DNA of 64,000 nt from an uncultured Tenacibaculum sp. (lineage in GTDB: Bacteria; Bacteroidota; Bacteroidia; Flavobacteriales; Flavobacteriaceae): the NCBI RefSeq assembly GCF_947495995.1, contig NZ_CANMAX010000004.1, positions 62,001-126,000 of the forward strand, read 5' to 3'. Numbering within the stretch: position 1 is the first letter of the stretch; each line of letters starts with the position of its first letter. The notes beneath the pieces are model-generated. The model searched no databases. It saw only the letters and a program-made list of their open reading frames with translations, and was not told the origin of the DNA. Positions 1 to 7,700 of the stretch are shown here, one piece after another. The translations under genes and the position numbers were made by a program.

Positions 1-954
1 AATGTACTAGAAAAAGGAGTATTCTTTGCAGCTAATAAATTATACGGAATTACATTTAAAAAACGTACATATATTCCTGTGTATCATCCAGATGTTGTTG
101 TTTATGAATTGTTCGAAGAAGATGGAAGTAAACTAGGTTTATTCTATGGAGATTTCTTTGCCAGAGATTCTAAAAGAGGTGGAGCTTGGATGAGTGCTTT
201 TGTAAAACAATCTAAGTTACGTAAGCAAAAGCCAGTAATTTATAATGTTTGTAATTCTCCAAAGCCAGCAGACGGTGAACCAGCATTAATTAGTTTTGAT
301 GAAGTAGAAACAATGTTCCATGAATTTGGTCATGCTTTACATGGTTTATTCGGAGATCAAATTTATGCTTCAATTTCTGGAACAAGTACAGCAAGAGATT
401 TTGTTGAATTTCCATCGCAGTTTAACGAAAATTGGGCAACACATCCAGAAGTATTAAATAACTATGCATTGCATTATAAAACTGGTGAAGTAATTCCAGA
501 TAGTTTATTGCAAAAAATTAAAGAAGCAGGTACTTTTAATCAAGGATATTCTATCATTGAAAATTTATGTTCATCTAGTTTAGATATGAAATGGCATACG
601 ATTGGAACAGATGTAAATATAGAAGATGTAGCTAAATTTGAGAAAGAAGCTTTAGAAAGCATGAAATTAAATTTAGATGAAATTCCTCCGAGATATCGTT
701 CAACATATTTCTCTCATGTTTTTAGCGGAGGTTATGCTGCAGGGTATTATTCGTATTTATGGACAGAAATGTTAAGTCACGATGCTTACGATTGGTTTAA
801 GAATAACGGATTATTAACTCGTGAAAACGGAGATAAATTCCGTAAAGAAGTTTTATCAAGAGGAAGCACAATGGATTATGCAGAAATGTATAAAACATTT
901 GCTGGTCGTGACCCAAAAGCTGAACCAATGTTAAAAGCTAGAGGTTTAAAATAG
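1..954 (+). CDS. dcp: M3 family metallopeptidase, peptidyl-dipeptidase Dcp-like (5' end outside window)
   Basis: The reading frame is open from base 1 and ends with TAG at 952-954, so only the C-terminal 317 codons of a family that usually has about 670-700 residues are present. The zinc-binding HEFGH motif lies at 319-333 (codons 107-111), and the third ligand Glu is in the NENWATH stretch about 30 residues later, as in M3 (thimet/Dcp) peptidases. The C-terminal region (GGYAAGYYSYLW, then SRGSTMDY) is also typical of Dcp. Such enzymes remove dipeptides from the C-terminus of oligopeptides, in the periplasm or cytoplasm; the signal region is outside the window, so location is unknown. A GTG at 79 could be taken as a start, but the coding frame continues upstream of it. 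A strong terminator follows. Confidence 0.93.
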   Translation, partial: NVLEKGVFFAANKLYGITFKKRTYIPVYHPDVVVYELFEEDGSKLGLFYGDFFARDSKRGGAWMSAFVKQSKLRKQKPVIYNVCNSPKPADGEPALISFDEVETMFHEFGHALHGLFGDQIYASISGTSTARDFVEFPSQFNENWATHPEVLNNYALHYKTGEVIPDSLLQKIKEAGTFNQGYSIIENLCSSSLDMKWHTIGTDVNIEDVAKFEKEALESMKLNLDEIPPRYRSTYFSHVFSGGYAAGYYSYLWTEMLSHDAYDWFKNNGLLTRENGDKFRKEVLSRGSTMDYAEMYKTFAGRDPKAEPMLKARGLK

Positions 955-980
955 ATTATTAGTATACAGATATACATTTA

Positions 981-1014
981 AAACGGTCAGAATTAAATTT
1001 TCTGACCGTTTTTT
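981..1014 (+). terminator. Rho-independent terminator after the M3 peptidase gene
   Basis: A 12-bp inverted repeat (AAACGGTCAGAA at 981-992 and its complement at 1000-1011) with a short loop is followed by a T run to 1014. It lies 27 bases after the stop codon of the peptidase gene. Confidence 0.85.
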
Positions 1015-1058
1015 GGTTATTAAACTATACTTTTAAGATCTAATTAAAAATCAAAAAA

Positions 1059-2297
1059 ATGCGCTACATTTCTATACTATGTTTACTATTCCTTGTGTTT
1101 TCAAGTTGTAAGCAAAAATCATTGCAAGAAGATATAGAACATATCAAAAAGTTAGAAAAAGAAATTTCATCAAAAGAAGTTATGATAAAAGATTTGCAGA
1201 GTAATAAAGATGAAAGTGTAAAAAGCTTAGAAGTAAAATTGAAGAATCTAAAGAAAAGTAAAGATTCTATCCATCGATTACATAAAGTTTATACAGGAAT
1301 AGATGTAATGGCAAATTCAAATGTTAATACAAATTATTCTAAAAAATTAGCTTATAAAACTTTACCTCCAGATAAATATTGGACAAGGGGAACTTACTAT
1401 GTTTCAGAAAATAAAAACGAATATTTTTATAATGTAAGAACATCAATAATTAACGATCAAGCTAGGTTTTATTTTATAGGAGTAAAACAGCCTTTTGATG
1501 AAAAAAATCCTGTAGGAACTATTTATGAATTAGATGAAGACAAAAGTTTACATGTAATTGATACGATAAACTTATTACCTAAAATGAAAGGAGAAAAAGG
1601 ATGGGAACTGCATTCAAATAAAGAAACACATTTGCAAGAATTTATGTTGTTTCAGTTAGACAACTTAATCGTAAAAGATGGAAGATTATACTATTACAAG
1701 ATAAAAGAAGTAGAAAGAAGTTATTTATTTAGTAATGCTACTAAAGAATATTATGAATATATAATTGGAACAAAAACAAGTCCAAAAAGGATAGATAATA
1801 TCGTACTTTCTAATGTAATTGTAAATACAACTACAGATTCAAAAATATTAAATCCTACAAAAACAAAACTGGCTGTGAACTCAGGAGAGTTGTTAGATTT
1901 TTATGAAATCCCAAATGTCAACACATTATACGATAGCTTATACTTAAATGACAAATACTACACTTATATCGAAAGCTTACCTAAAATAGATTTTAAGTTA
2001 TCTGATTTTATAAAATTAGAATCTGATCAATTATACACAGATACCGATTCAAATGAAACACTTTTGTTTGGCGGAGTTTGCTGGCATTCTAGAAAGAATA
2101 TTTTGTATTTTGATAATAGCGGTATGTTATTCAGATGTATATGGGAAATTGATTTTGATAAAAACAAAGTCACTAAAATAGTACCAGAACACGAAGCTAT
2201 TCATCCTTATTTTTTTGAAATAAGAGCTAAAGCTTATATTGCTTATGTAGAGAAAAATAAGATTATGTTATGTGAACCAAAAAGTAACTTTAATTAA
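1059..2297 (+). CDS. Hypothetical lipoprotein with N-terminal coiled coil
   Basis: This 412-residue protein begins with an SPII signal (hydrophobic stretch, then FSSC, lipidated Cys17) and should be an envelope lipoprotein. Residues about 24-72 are rich in Lys/Glu/Leu heptads and look like a coiled coil. The remaining 340 residues are mixed beta/alpha with many Tyr and Asn and show no motif I recognise. ATG at 1059 is the natural start because the signal peptide begins there. The stop overlaps the next start (TAATG at 2295-2299), so the two genes are probably co-transcribed and translationally coupled. It opens a cluster of small, poorly conserved-looking genes that runs to 4512. Function unknown. 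Confidence 0.75.
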   Translation: MRYISILCLLFLVFSSCKQKSLQEDIEHIKKLEKEISSKEVMIKDLQSNKDESVKSLEVKLKNLKKSKDSIHRLHKVYTGIDVMANSNVNTNYSKKLAYKTLPPDKYWTRGTYYVSENKNEYFYNVRTSIINDQARFYFIGVKQPFDEKNPVGTIYELDEDKSLHVIDTINLLPKMKGEKGWELHSNKETHLQEFMLFQLDNLIVKDGRLYYYKIKEVERSYLFSNATKEYYEYIIGTKTSPKRIDNIVLSNVIVNTTTDSKILNPTKTKLAVNSGELLDFYEIPNVNTLYDSLYLNDKYYTYIESLPKIDFKLSDFIKLESDQLYTDTDSNETLLFGGVCWHSRKNILYFDNSGMLFRCIWEIDFDKNKVTKIVPEHEAIHPYFFEIRAKAYIAYVEKNKIMLCEPKSNFN

Positions 2298-2725
2298 TGT
2301 GGATGAGAGCGAGATTTTGTGTTTTACTGATATTGCTTACAATTACAACTCAAGGTCAAAAAATAGAAGAGGTCTTTTTAAATAAGCCATTTACAGCAAA
2401 TGTAAACTCTGTTTGTGAAGAAATTCCAGATGATAATCCTTGCGCAGGAGAAGAAATCTATGTGGTTGCTATGTTTACAAAAGATAAAGTACAGCTTGCA
2501 GAAAAAGGAGTTTCGTCTTGTGGAGAAGAAACCTATGTGCTGAATTTTACATACAATTGGAATATTAAACAAGATGAAATTGTAATTTTAACGAATCCGA
2601 AAGAAGTTAAAAATACACATCTCAAAAAGATTAAATTTTCTATTCAAGATAAAAAATTAATAGGATACATAACTTATCCTAACGGAAAAGTTATTGCATA
2701 TCATTTTAAAGAAGAGAAAAAGTAA
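2297..2725 (+). CDS. Hypothetical secreted protein
   Basis: A 142-residue protein with a cleavable signal peptide (hydrophobic residues about 7-17, likely cleavage after TTQGQ). The mature part contains four Cys near the N-terminal half (SVCEE, DNPCAGEE, SSCGEE), possibly forming disulfides in the periplasm. I recognise no family. The start ATG overlaps the upstream stop codon by one base; a second ATG at 2303 would give a nearly identical signal peptide and cannot be excluded. It follows the coiled-coil lipoprotein gene directly, which suggests joint expression, perhaps as a partner or immunity-like protein, but nothing in the sequence proves this. Confidence 0.65.
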   Translation: MWMRARFCVLLILLTITTQGQKIEEVFLNKPFTANVNSVCEEIPDDNPCAGEEIYVVAMFTKDKVQLAEKGVSSCGEETYVLNFTYNWNIKQDEIVILTNPKEVKNTHLKKIKFSIQDKKLIGYITYPNGKVIAYHFKEEKK

Positions 2726-2738
2726 AATATTTAAAGCT

Positions 2739-3152
2739 ATGAAAAAGATAATTTTATTACTTCTACTAGTAGTTATTTCCTGTACAGGTAAGGAAAAGCA
2801 AAAACTAGTAATTGAAAAAGAAAGTAAAATAGCGTATTCGGTTTTTGTAAAAGATATAATAACCAAACGAGATGTTTTATCAGAAAAATATACTAAGTCA
2901 GTAAATTCAGAAGAAAAAAAGGAAGTAATTAAAGAAGCAAGATTGTTTCTAGTGAATACTATAGCAACTGAAATTTTTCCTTATTGGTACGGAACAAAAT
3001 GGAGTTTTAGTGGTATGACAAGAACTCCTCAAAAAGGTAGAATAGCTTGTGGTTACTTTATAACAAATGTACTAACAGACGTTGGTTTTAATATTCCTAG
3101 GATAAAATGGGCACAATCTGCTTATCAAAATTTTATCAAAAAAAGAAATTAA
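2739..3152 (+). pseudogene. N-terminal part of a frameshifted NlpC/P60-like cysteine-hydrolase lipoprotein
   Basis: From ATG 2739 the frame encodes an SPII lipoprotein signal (MKKIILLLLLVVISC, Cys15) and then the first half of a papain-like/NlpC-type protein with a likely nucleophile Cys in the segment RIACGYFITNV. An upstream in-frame ATG at 2694 would precede the signal peptide and is unlikely. The frame ends at TAA 3150-3152, straight after a run of seven A (3138-3144). Removing one A joins it without a stop to the frame beginning at 3160, which holds the expected second catalytic region. The gene is therefore either genuinely frameshifted, phase-variable at the A7 tract, or affected by a sequencing error. 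Confidence 0.7.
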
Positions 3153-3159
3153 AAGATTT

Positions 3160-3432
3160 ATGAATAAACCAATAACTGATGTTGAAGAATATCTTATAAA
3201 TTCGGGAAATGGTTTATACTTAGTTGGACTCGATTCGCATACAGGATTTATATATGTTGATCAAGATAAGGTTAGATTTATTCATGCAGATTATTATGAA
3301 CCTGAAAAAGGAGTTGTATCAGAAAAGTTAAATTCATACAGCCCAATAGCACATTCAAAATACAGAGTTATTGGTAAATTAATGTCGGATCAGATGATTA
3401 TTTCTTGGCTAAAGAATGAAAGAATTTATTAA
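3160..3432 (+). pseudogene. C-terminal part of the frameshifted NlpC/P60-like lipoprotein
   Basis: This stretch of 90 codons continues the protein begun at 2739 in the +1-shifted frame; the frame is already open at 3139 (reading KKEIKRF before the Met at 3160). It carries GLYLVGLDSHTGFIYVD, where the His is the expected partner of the Cys in the upstream fragment. With one A removed from the A7 tract at 3138-3144 the whole product would be about 230 residues, a sensible length for a secreted Cys/His hydrolase. On its own this fragment has no signal peptide and is unlikely to be functional. The precise family name is inferred from the Cys...His-Thr-Gly-Phe arrangement. Confidence 0.65.
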
Positions 3433-3494
3433 TTATGAATTTAGTACTAAATTTTAGCCAGTTTTAGAGGTTTTAACTTAAATGAAGTTATAAA

Positions 3495-4067
3495 ATGAAT
3501 GATTACTACGATAATGAAGAATTTGTAAAAACGAACTTTACCAATGAAAAAATAAGTAGATCAGATTTTGATTCTTGTACATTCAAGAATTGTGATTTTA
3601 CTGATATGCATATTGTTGGTTCAGAATTCTTAGAATGTGAGTTTATCGATTGTAATTTTAGTAATACACGATTAAGAGAAACAAGTTTTAAAACTTGTCA
3701 TTTCTATGCAACAAAATTATTGGGAGTGAAATTCTATGAGATAGATCCATTTTTATTACAAATGAATTTTACCGATTGTCAGTTAGATTATTCTTCTTTT
3801 TATCAGTTAAAAATGCAGAATTTTCAGTTTGTAAATTGTAGTGTAAAAGAAGTTGATTTTACAGATGCTGATCTACAATTTAGTTATTTTGATGATTGTG
3901 ATTTACTTGGGTCAATTTTCGAAGCTTCAGATTTAAGAAATGTAAATTTTAAAACTGCGCGTAACTTTTCTATCGATTTAGAGTCTAATAAAGTAGAAAA
4001 AGCAATTTTTTCAAAAGATAATGTTGCTAATTTGCTAGAAAAGTATAAAATCAAAATTGTTACATAA
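3495..4067 (+). CDS. Pentapeptide-repeat protein
   Basis: The 190-residue product is built almost entirely of tandem pentapeptide repeats with Phe or Leu at the central position (CTFKNCDFTD, ECEFIDCNFS, DADLQFSYFDDCDL), interrupted near residues 70-90. Such proteins fold as a right-handed quadrilateral beta helix; members include the Qnr and MfpA gyrase-protecting proteins, but most have no known role and no gyrase link can be claimed here. There is no signal peptide, so it should be cytoplasmic. Its start ATG at 3495 follows an unproductive ATG at 3482 that meets a stop at once. The short frame downstream overlaps its end by 11 bases. Confidence 0.88.
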   Translation: MNDYYDNEEFVKTNFTNEKISRSDFDSCTFKNCDFTDMHIVGSEFLECEFIDCNFSNTRLRETSFKTCHFYATKLLGVKFYEIDPFLLQMNFTDCQLDYSSFYQLKMQNFQFVNCSVKEVDFTDADLQFSYFDDCDLLGSIFEASDLRNVNFKTARNFSIDLESNKVEKAIFSKDNVANLLEKYKIKIVT

Positions 4068-4512
4068 ATTGGATATAAACTCCATCATTTCAACTTTCTT
4101 TATTTCTATCATGATCTTGTTTTTTATAACAGGTGTAATGTATACGATCAATCAAAAAAAGAAAACAATGCATTTACTTTCTGAAGAGCCATTAATAAAA
4201 TCATTTGCTAATGTTGAAATAAAAAATATAGAATCCATAAATAGAAGTTTTTGGATTGGTAATGTGAAGTTATTTAAAAATTATATTCTAATACAGAGTA
4301 AATTTAATTAGGATGTAATCCAATTAAATCCGAATTTTAAAAATGATATAAAGTTTAAAATTCTATATCAATCTTCATCAATAGAAAGCAAAACAATTAA
4401 AATTATTGGAACTAAAAACAGACTATTTGAAAAGAGTTCTATTCAGTTAAAAATTAAATTTGATAGTGAATCAGATTCAAAAATGGTCTATTCATTTTTA
4501 AATCAGGGATAA
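4057..4512 (+). pseudogene. Small membrane protein gene interrupted by an in-frame TAG
   Basis: A frame that can start at TTG 4057 (no ATG is available at a sensible place) encodes one N-terminal membrane segment (about residues 9-31) and then meets TAG at 4309-4311 after 84 residues. The same frame is open for another 66 codons to TAA at 4510-4512, with protein-like composition (alternating Lys/Ile/Ser, no low-complexity bias). This pattern suggests a roughly 150-residue membrane-anchored protein split by one nonsense codon, through mutation or sequencing error. No family is recognised. It ends 19 bases before the next gene. Confidence 0.5.
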
Positions 4513-4531
4513 AAATCAGATTTTTGCATTA

Positions 4532-5461
4532 ATGTCAAAAAGAATAGAAGAAAATCTAGAGAAAATTCCAGTTGTAAATTGGCTAGTTAAAATAGGAAAG
4601 GAAGTTAAAATTCCTGGTCTAGAAGGATTATCTTTGTACGATGTTATAGAAATGTACATTATTGGAATTGTAAAAGGAGCGTTAACTACACGTGCTGGCG
4701 GAATTGCTTTTAGTTTCTTTATGGCAATTTTTCCTTTTCTGTTATTCATTTTAACCTTAATTCCTTACATACCGGTAGATGGTTTTCAAGAAGGATTATT
4801 CGATTTAATTCGAGAAGGTCTTCCTCCAAAAACTTTCGATGCTGTAGATGGAGTAATTAAAGATATTTTAAATAATCAGTACGGTGGTTTACTTTCATTT
4901 GGTTTTCTAACTTCTATATTCTTAATGACCAATGGCGTAAATGCAATCTTTGGTGGATTCGAATATTCGTATCATGTTCAGGAGTTTAGAAATGTTTTTA
5001 AAACATATTTAGTTTCTTTAGGTGTGTCACTATTAATGTCTTTCTTCTTAATTATTGTAGTCTGTTTGGTGGTTTTGTATCAAATAGCATTATCAAGAAT
5101 AGATGAAATTGGTTGGTTTGATACTGGTGAATTAAATTTATTTTATCTAGGAAGAGGTTTCTTATTTTTAGTTATGATTTATACAATTGTGTATTTATTA
5201 TTCAGATATGGAACAAAACAAGGAAGTACAATAAAATTCTTTTCAGCAGGAGCTTTCTTAACAACAGTAGTTTCTTTGTTTACATTTTATCTCTTCGGAA
5301 TTTACGTTTTAGAATTTGCAAAATACAATCAGCTTTATGGTTCTATCGGAACATTATTAATCTTAATGTTATTTGTTTGGTTAAACGCCATAGTGTTGCT
5401 TTTAGGCTTCGAATTAAACGCTTCTATCTATCAATTAAAACGTAGAAATAAAACTTCATAA
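4532..5461 (+). CDS. YihY/virulence factor BrkB family inner-membrane protein
   Basis: The 309-residue protein has the features of the YihY/BrkB family: an amphipathic N-terminus, then TRAGGIAFSFFMAIFPFLLF around residues 52-72, a segment ending in FGFLTSIFLMTNGVNAIFGG, and about six transmembrane helices. The C-terminal segment YGSIGTLLILMLFVWLNAIVLLLG is diagnostic. The family was once called ribonuclease BN in error; the true function, probably transport or envelope-related, is unknown. It lies upstream of hisS in the same orientation with 69 bases between, and the two could be co-transcribed. Confidence 0.92.
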   Translation: MSKRIEENLEKIPVVNWLVKIGKEVKIPGLEGLSLYDVIEMYIIGIVKGALTTRAGGIAFSFFMAIFPFLLFILTLIPYIPVDGFQEGLFDLIREGLPPKTFDAVDGVIKDILNNQYGGLLSFGFLTSIFLMTNGVNAIFGGFEYSYHVQEFRNVFKTYLVSLGVSLLMSFFLIIVVCLVVLYQIALSRIDEIGWFDTGELNLFYLGRGFLFLVMIYTIVYLLFRYGTKQGSTIKFFSAGAFLTTVVSLFTFYLFGIYVLEFAKYNQLYGSIGTLLILMLFVWLNAIVLLLGFELNASIYQLKRRNKTS

Positions 5462-5530
5462 TCCGCCGATAAATTCGGATATTTGCAGGCTTAAAACGAA
5501 GTAATTAAAGAATTAAATAGCATATTCTAT

Positions 5531-6898
5531 ATGAAACCAGGAATTCCAAAAGGAACAAGAGACTTTTCATCAACAGAAGTAGCCAGAAGAAATTTTATTT
5601 TTAACACAATAAGATATGCTTTTGAGTTGCATGGTTTTCAGCCAATTGAAACACCAAGTTTTGAAAATTCTTCAACCCTAATGGGAAAATATGGAGAAGA
5701 AGGTGATCGTTTAATTTTTAAAATTTTAAACTCTGGAGATTATTTAAATAAGGTTGATGACGAACTGTTAACATCAAAAAACAGTACAAAAGTTACGACT
5801 AAAATCTCTGAAAAAGCTTTACGTTACGATTTAACGGTACCATTTGCGCGTTATGTTGTGCAACACCAAAATGAAATTACATTTCCATTTAAACGATATC
5901 AAATTCAACCAGTTTGGAGAGCAGATCGTCCTCAAAAAGGAAGATTTAGAGAGTTTTATCAGTGCGATGCAGATGTAGTTGGTAGCGATTCTTTATGGCA
6001 AGAAGTAGAGTTTGTTCAATTATACGATGCAGTTTTTAGTAAGTTAAATGTAAAAGGAACGACTATCAAGATCAATAATCGAAAAATACTTTCAGGTATT
6101 GCAGAAGTTATTGGTGCTAAAGATAAGTTGATAGACTTTACAGTTGCTTTAGATAAACTTGATAAAATTGGTAAAGATGGAGTTGTAAAAGAGATGCTTT
6201 CTAAAGATATTTCTGAAGAAGCTATTGAAAAAGTACAACCGTTATTTGATTTTACAGGAAGTAATGCAGACAAATTGGCATCATTAAAGTCAATGCTGTC
6301 AGGTTCCGAAGAAGGATTAAAAGGAGTTGAAGAGTTAACTTTTGTAATTAATAACATTGCAGAGTTAGGCTTACAAACGGCTACTTTAGAGTTGGATGTT
6401 ACTTTAGCAAGAGGTTTAAATTATTACACCGGAGCAATTTTCGAAGTTGCGGCTCCTAAAGAAGTGAAAATTGGTTCTATTGGAGGAGGTGGAAGATACG
6501 ATGATTTAACCGGGATATTTGGCTTGAAAGACGTTAGTGGAGTAGGGATTTCCTTTGGTTTAGATCGTATTTATTTGGTAATGGAAGAGCTTGGACTTTT
6601 TGAAACAGTAGCTTTACCAAAACCTAAAGTTTTATTTTTAAATTTCGATGAGAGTGAAAGTTTAGCTAAAATGAAGGCGATTAATGAATTAAGAGCTAAC
6701 GGAATTAAAACAGAATTATATCCAGATGTGGCTTCTAGTAACAATCAGCAGAAGAAACAATGGAAGTATGTAGATAAAAGAGGCATAGAGTTTGTAGTAA
6801 CCTCTATAGAAAAAGATGGTAAGTTTAAGTTCAAAAACACTCAATCACGAGAAGAAAATGATCTTACTATCAAGGAAATAATAAAAAAAACACAATAA
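5531..6898 (+). CDS. hisS: Histidine--tRNA ligase
   Basis: A class IIa aminoacyl-tRNA synthetase of 455 residues, the usual length. It charges tRNA-His with histidine in the cytoplasm. Visible motifs are motif 1 around residues 30-50 ([11 protein letters not shown]), motif 2 around 126-149 ([17 protein letters not shown]), the histidine-specific [10 protein letters not shown] near 291 and [11 protein letters not shown] near 317, and motif 3 near 337 ([10 protein letters not shown]). The C-terminal anticodon-binding domain starts near residue 370. ATG 5531 gives the canonical N-terminus ([11 protein letters not shown]). An essential gene; folE follows in the same direction 48 bases downstream. 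Confidence 0.98.
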   Translation: MKPGIPKGTRDFSSTEVARRNFIFNTIRYAFELHGFQPIETPSFENSSTLMGKYGEEGDRLIFKILNSGDYLNKVDDELLTSKNSTKVTTKISEKALRYDLTVPFARYVVQHQNEITFPFKRYQIQPVWRADRPQKGRFREFYQCDADVVGSDSLWQEVEFVQLYDAVFSKLNVKGTTIKINNRKILSGIAEVIGAKDKLIDFTVALDKLDKIGKDGVVKEMLSKDISEEAIEKVQPLFDFTGSNADKLASLKSMLSGSEEGLKGVEELTFVINNIAELGLQTATLELDVTLARGLNYYTGAIFEVAAPKEVKIGSIGGGGRYDDLTGIFGLKDVSGVGISFGLDRIYLVMEELGLFETVALPKPKVLFLNFDESESLAKMKAINELRANGIKTELYPDVASSNNQQKKQWKYVDKRGIEFVVTSIEKDGKFKFKNTQSREENDLTIKEIIKKTQ

Positions 6899-6946
6899 AA
6901 AGAACTTTTTGTTTTATCTTTACATAAAAACATTAAACAAAAAGTT

Positions 6947-7636
6947 ATGTTCGAGATCCACAATAATATGACAGACGAAAGAATAGACGAAATAGGAGAA
7001 AACCACGTAGGTACATCTGCTACAACACCACTACGTGCTGATGCTTTTGATATTTCGGACGAAGAGAAGATAAAAAGAATCCAAGAAAGTGTAAAAGATA
7101 TATTAGAAACTCTTGGAATGGATTTAACAGATGATAGCTTATATGGTACGCCTAAGCGTGTAGCAAAAGCTTTTGTTAATGAGTTGTTTATGGGTTTAAA
7201 TCCTAAGAATAAACCTAAAGCATCTACTTTTGATAATAACTATAAGTATGGTGAAATGTTAGTGGAAAAAAACATCGTTGTTTATTCTACTTGTGAACAT
7301 CATTTATTACCTATAGTTGGGCGTGCTCACGTAGCTTATATTTCTAACGGAAAAGTAATCGGATTATCTAAAATGAACAGATTAGTCGAGTATTTTTCTA
7401 AAAGACCACAAGTACAAGAACGTTTAACAATGCAGATTGTACAAGCAATGCAAGAAGCATTAGGAACAGACGATGTTGCTTGTGTTATCGATGCGAAACA
7501 CTTATGTGTAAACTCTCGTGGAATTAAAGACATTGAAAGTTCTACAGTAACAGCAGAGTTTGGTGGTAAGTTTAAAGATAAAGATACTAAAAGAGAGTTT
7601 TTAGACTATATAAAGCTAAATACAAGTTTCGACTAA
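6947..7636 (+). CDS. folE: GTP cyclohydrolase I
   Basis: Converts GTP to 7,8-dihydroneopterin triphosphate, the first step of tetrahydrofolate and other pterin synthesis. The 229-residue protein carries the zinc ligands Cys116 and His119 (in CEHHLLP) and Cys187 (in HLCVNSRG), with the same 71-residue spacing as Cys110/Cys181 of the E. coli enzyme, and the signature GLSKMNRLVEYFSKRPQVQE. A TATCTTTA box at 6915-6922 (one mismatch to TAnnTTTG) lies 25 bases upstream. A second ATG at 6968 is possible, but the first is kept because the residues between resemble the acidic N-terminal extension usual in this group. A bidirectional terminator follows. Confidence 0.97.
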   Translation: MFEIHNNMTDERIDEIGENHVGTSATTPLRADAFDISDEEKIKRIQESVKDILETLGMDLTDDSLYGTPKRVAKAFVNELFMGLNPKNKPKASTFDNNYKYGEMLVEKNIVVYSTCEHHLLPIVGRAHVAYISNGKVIGLSKMNRLVEYFSKRPQVQERLTMQIVQAMQEALGTDDVACVIDAKHLCVNSRGIKDIESSTVTAEFGGKFKDKDTKREFLDYIKLNTSFD

Positions 7637-7668
7637 ACAAACCGGTCGAAAGTATACTATAAATAATA

Positions 7669-7696
7669 GAAAAGTGCGGTGTAAACCGCACTTTTT
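7669..7696. terminator. Bidirectional terminator between folE and the flavoprotein gene
   Basis: An 11-bp inverted repeat (AAAAGTGCGGT at 7670-7680, complement at 7685-7695) with a GTAA loop is flanked by A-rich sequence on the left and T-rich sequence on the right, so it can stop transcripts from both convergent genes. Confidence 0.85.
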
Positions 7697-7700
7697 GTTT

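Noticed and set aside
5467-5480. Small CCGA/TCGG hairpin between the BrkB gene and hisS
   Set aside because: Only a 4-bp stem with no T run; too weak to call a terminator.
6016-6357. 113-codon open frame on the minus strand inside hisS
   Set aside because: It lies wholly within a strongly supported tRNA-synthetase gene on the other strand, and has no signal, motif or promoter; a frame shadow of AT-rich coding DNA.
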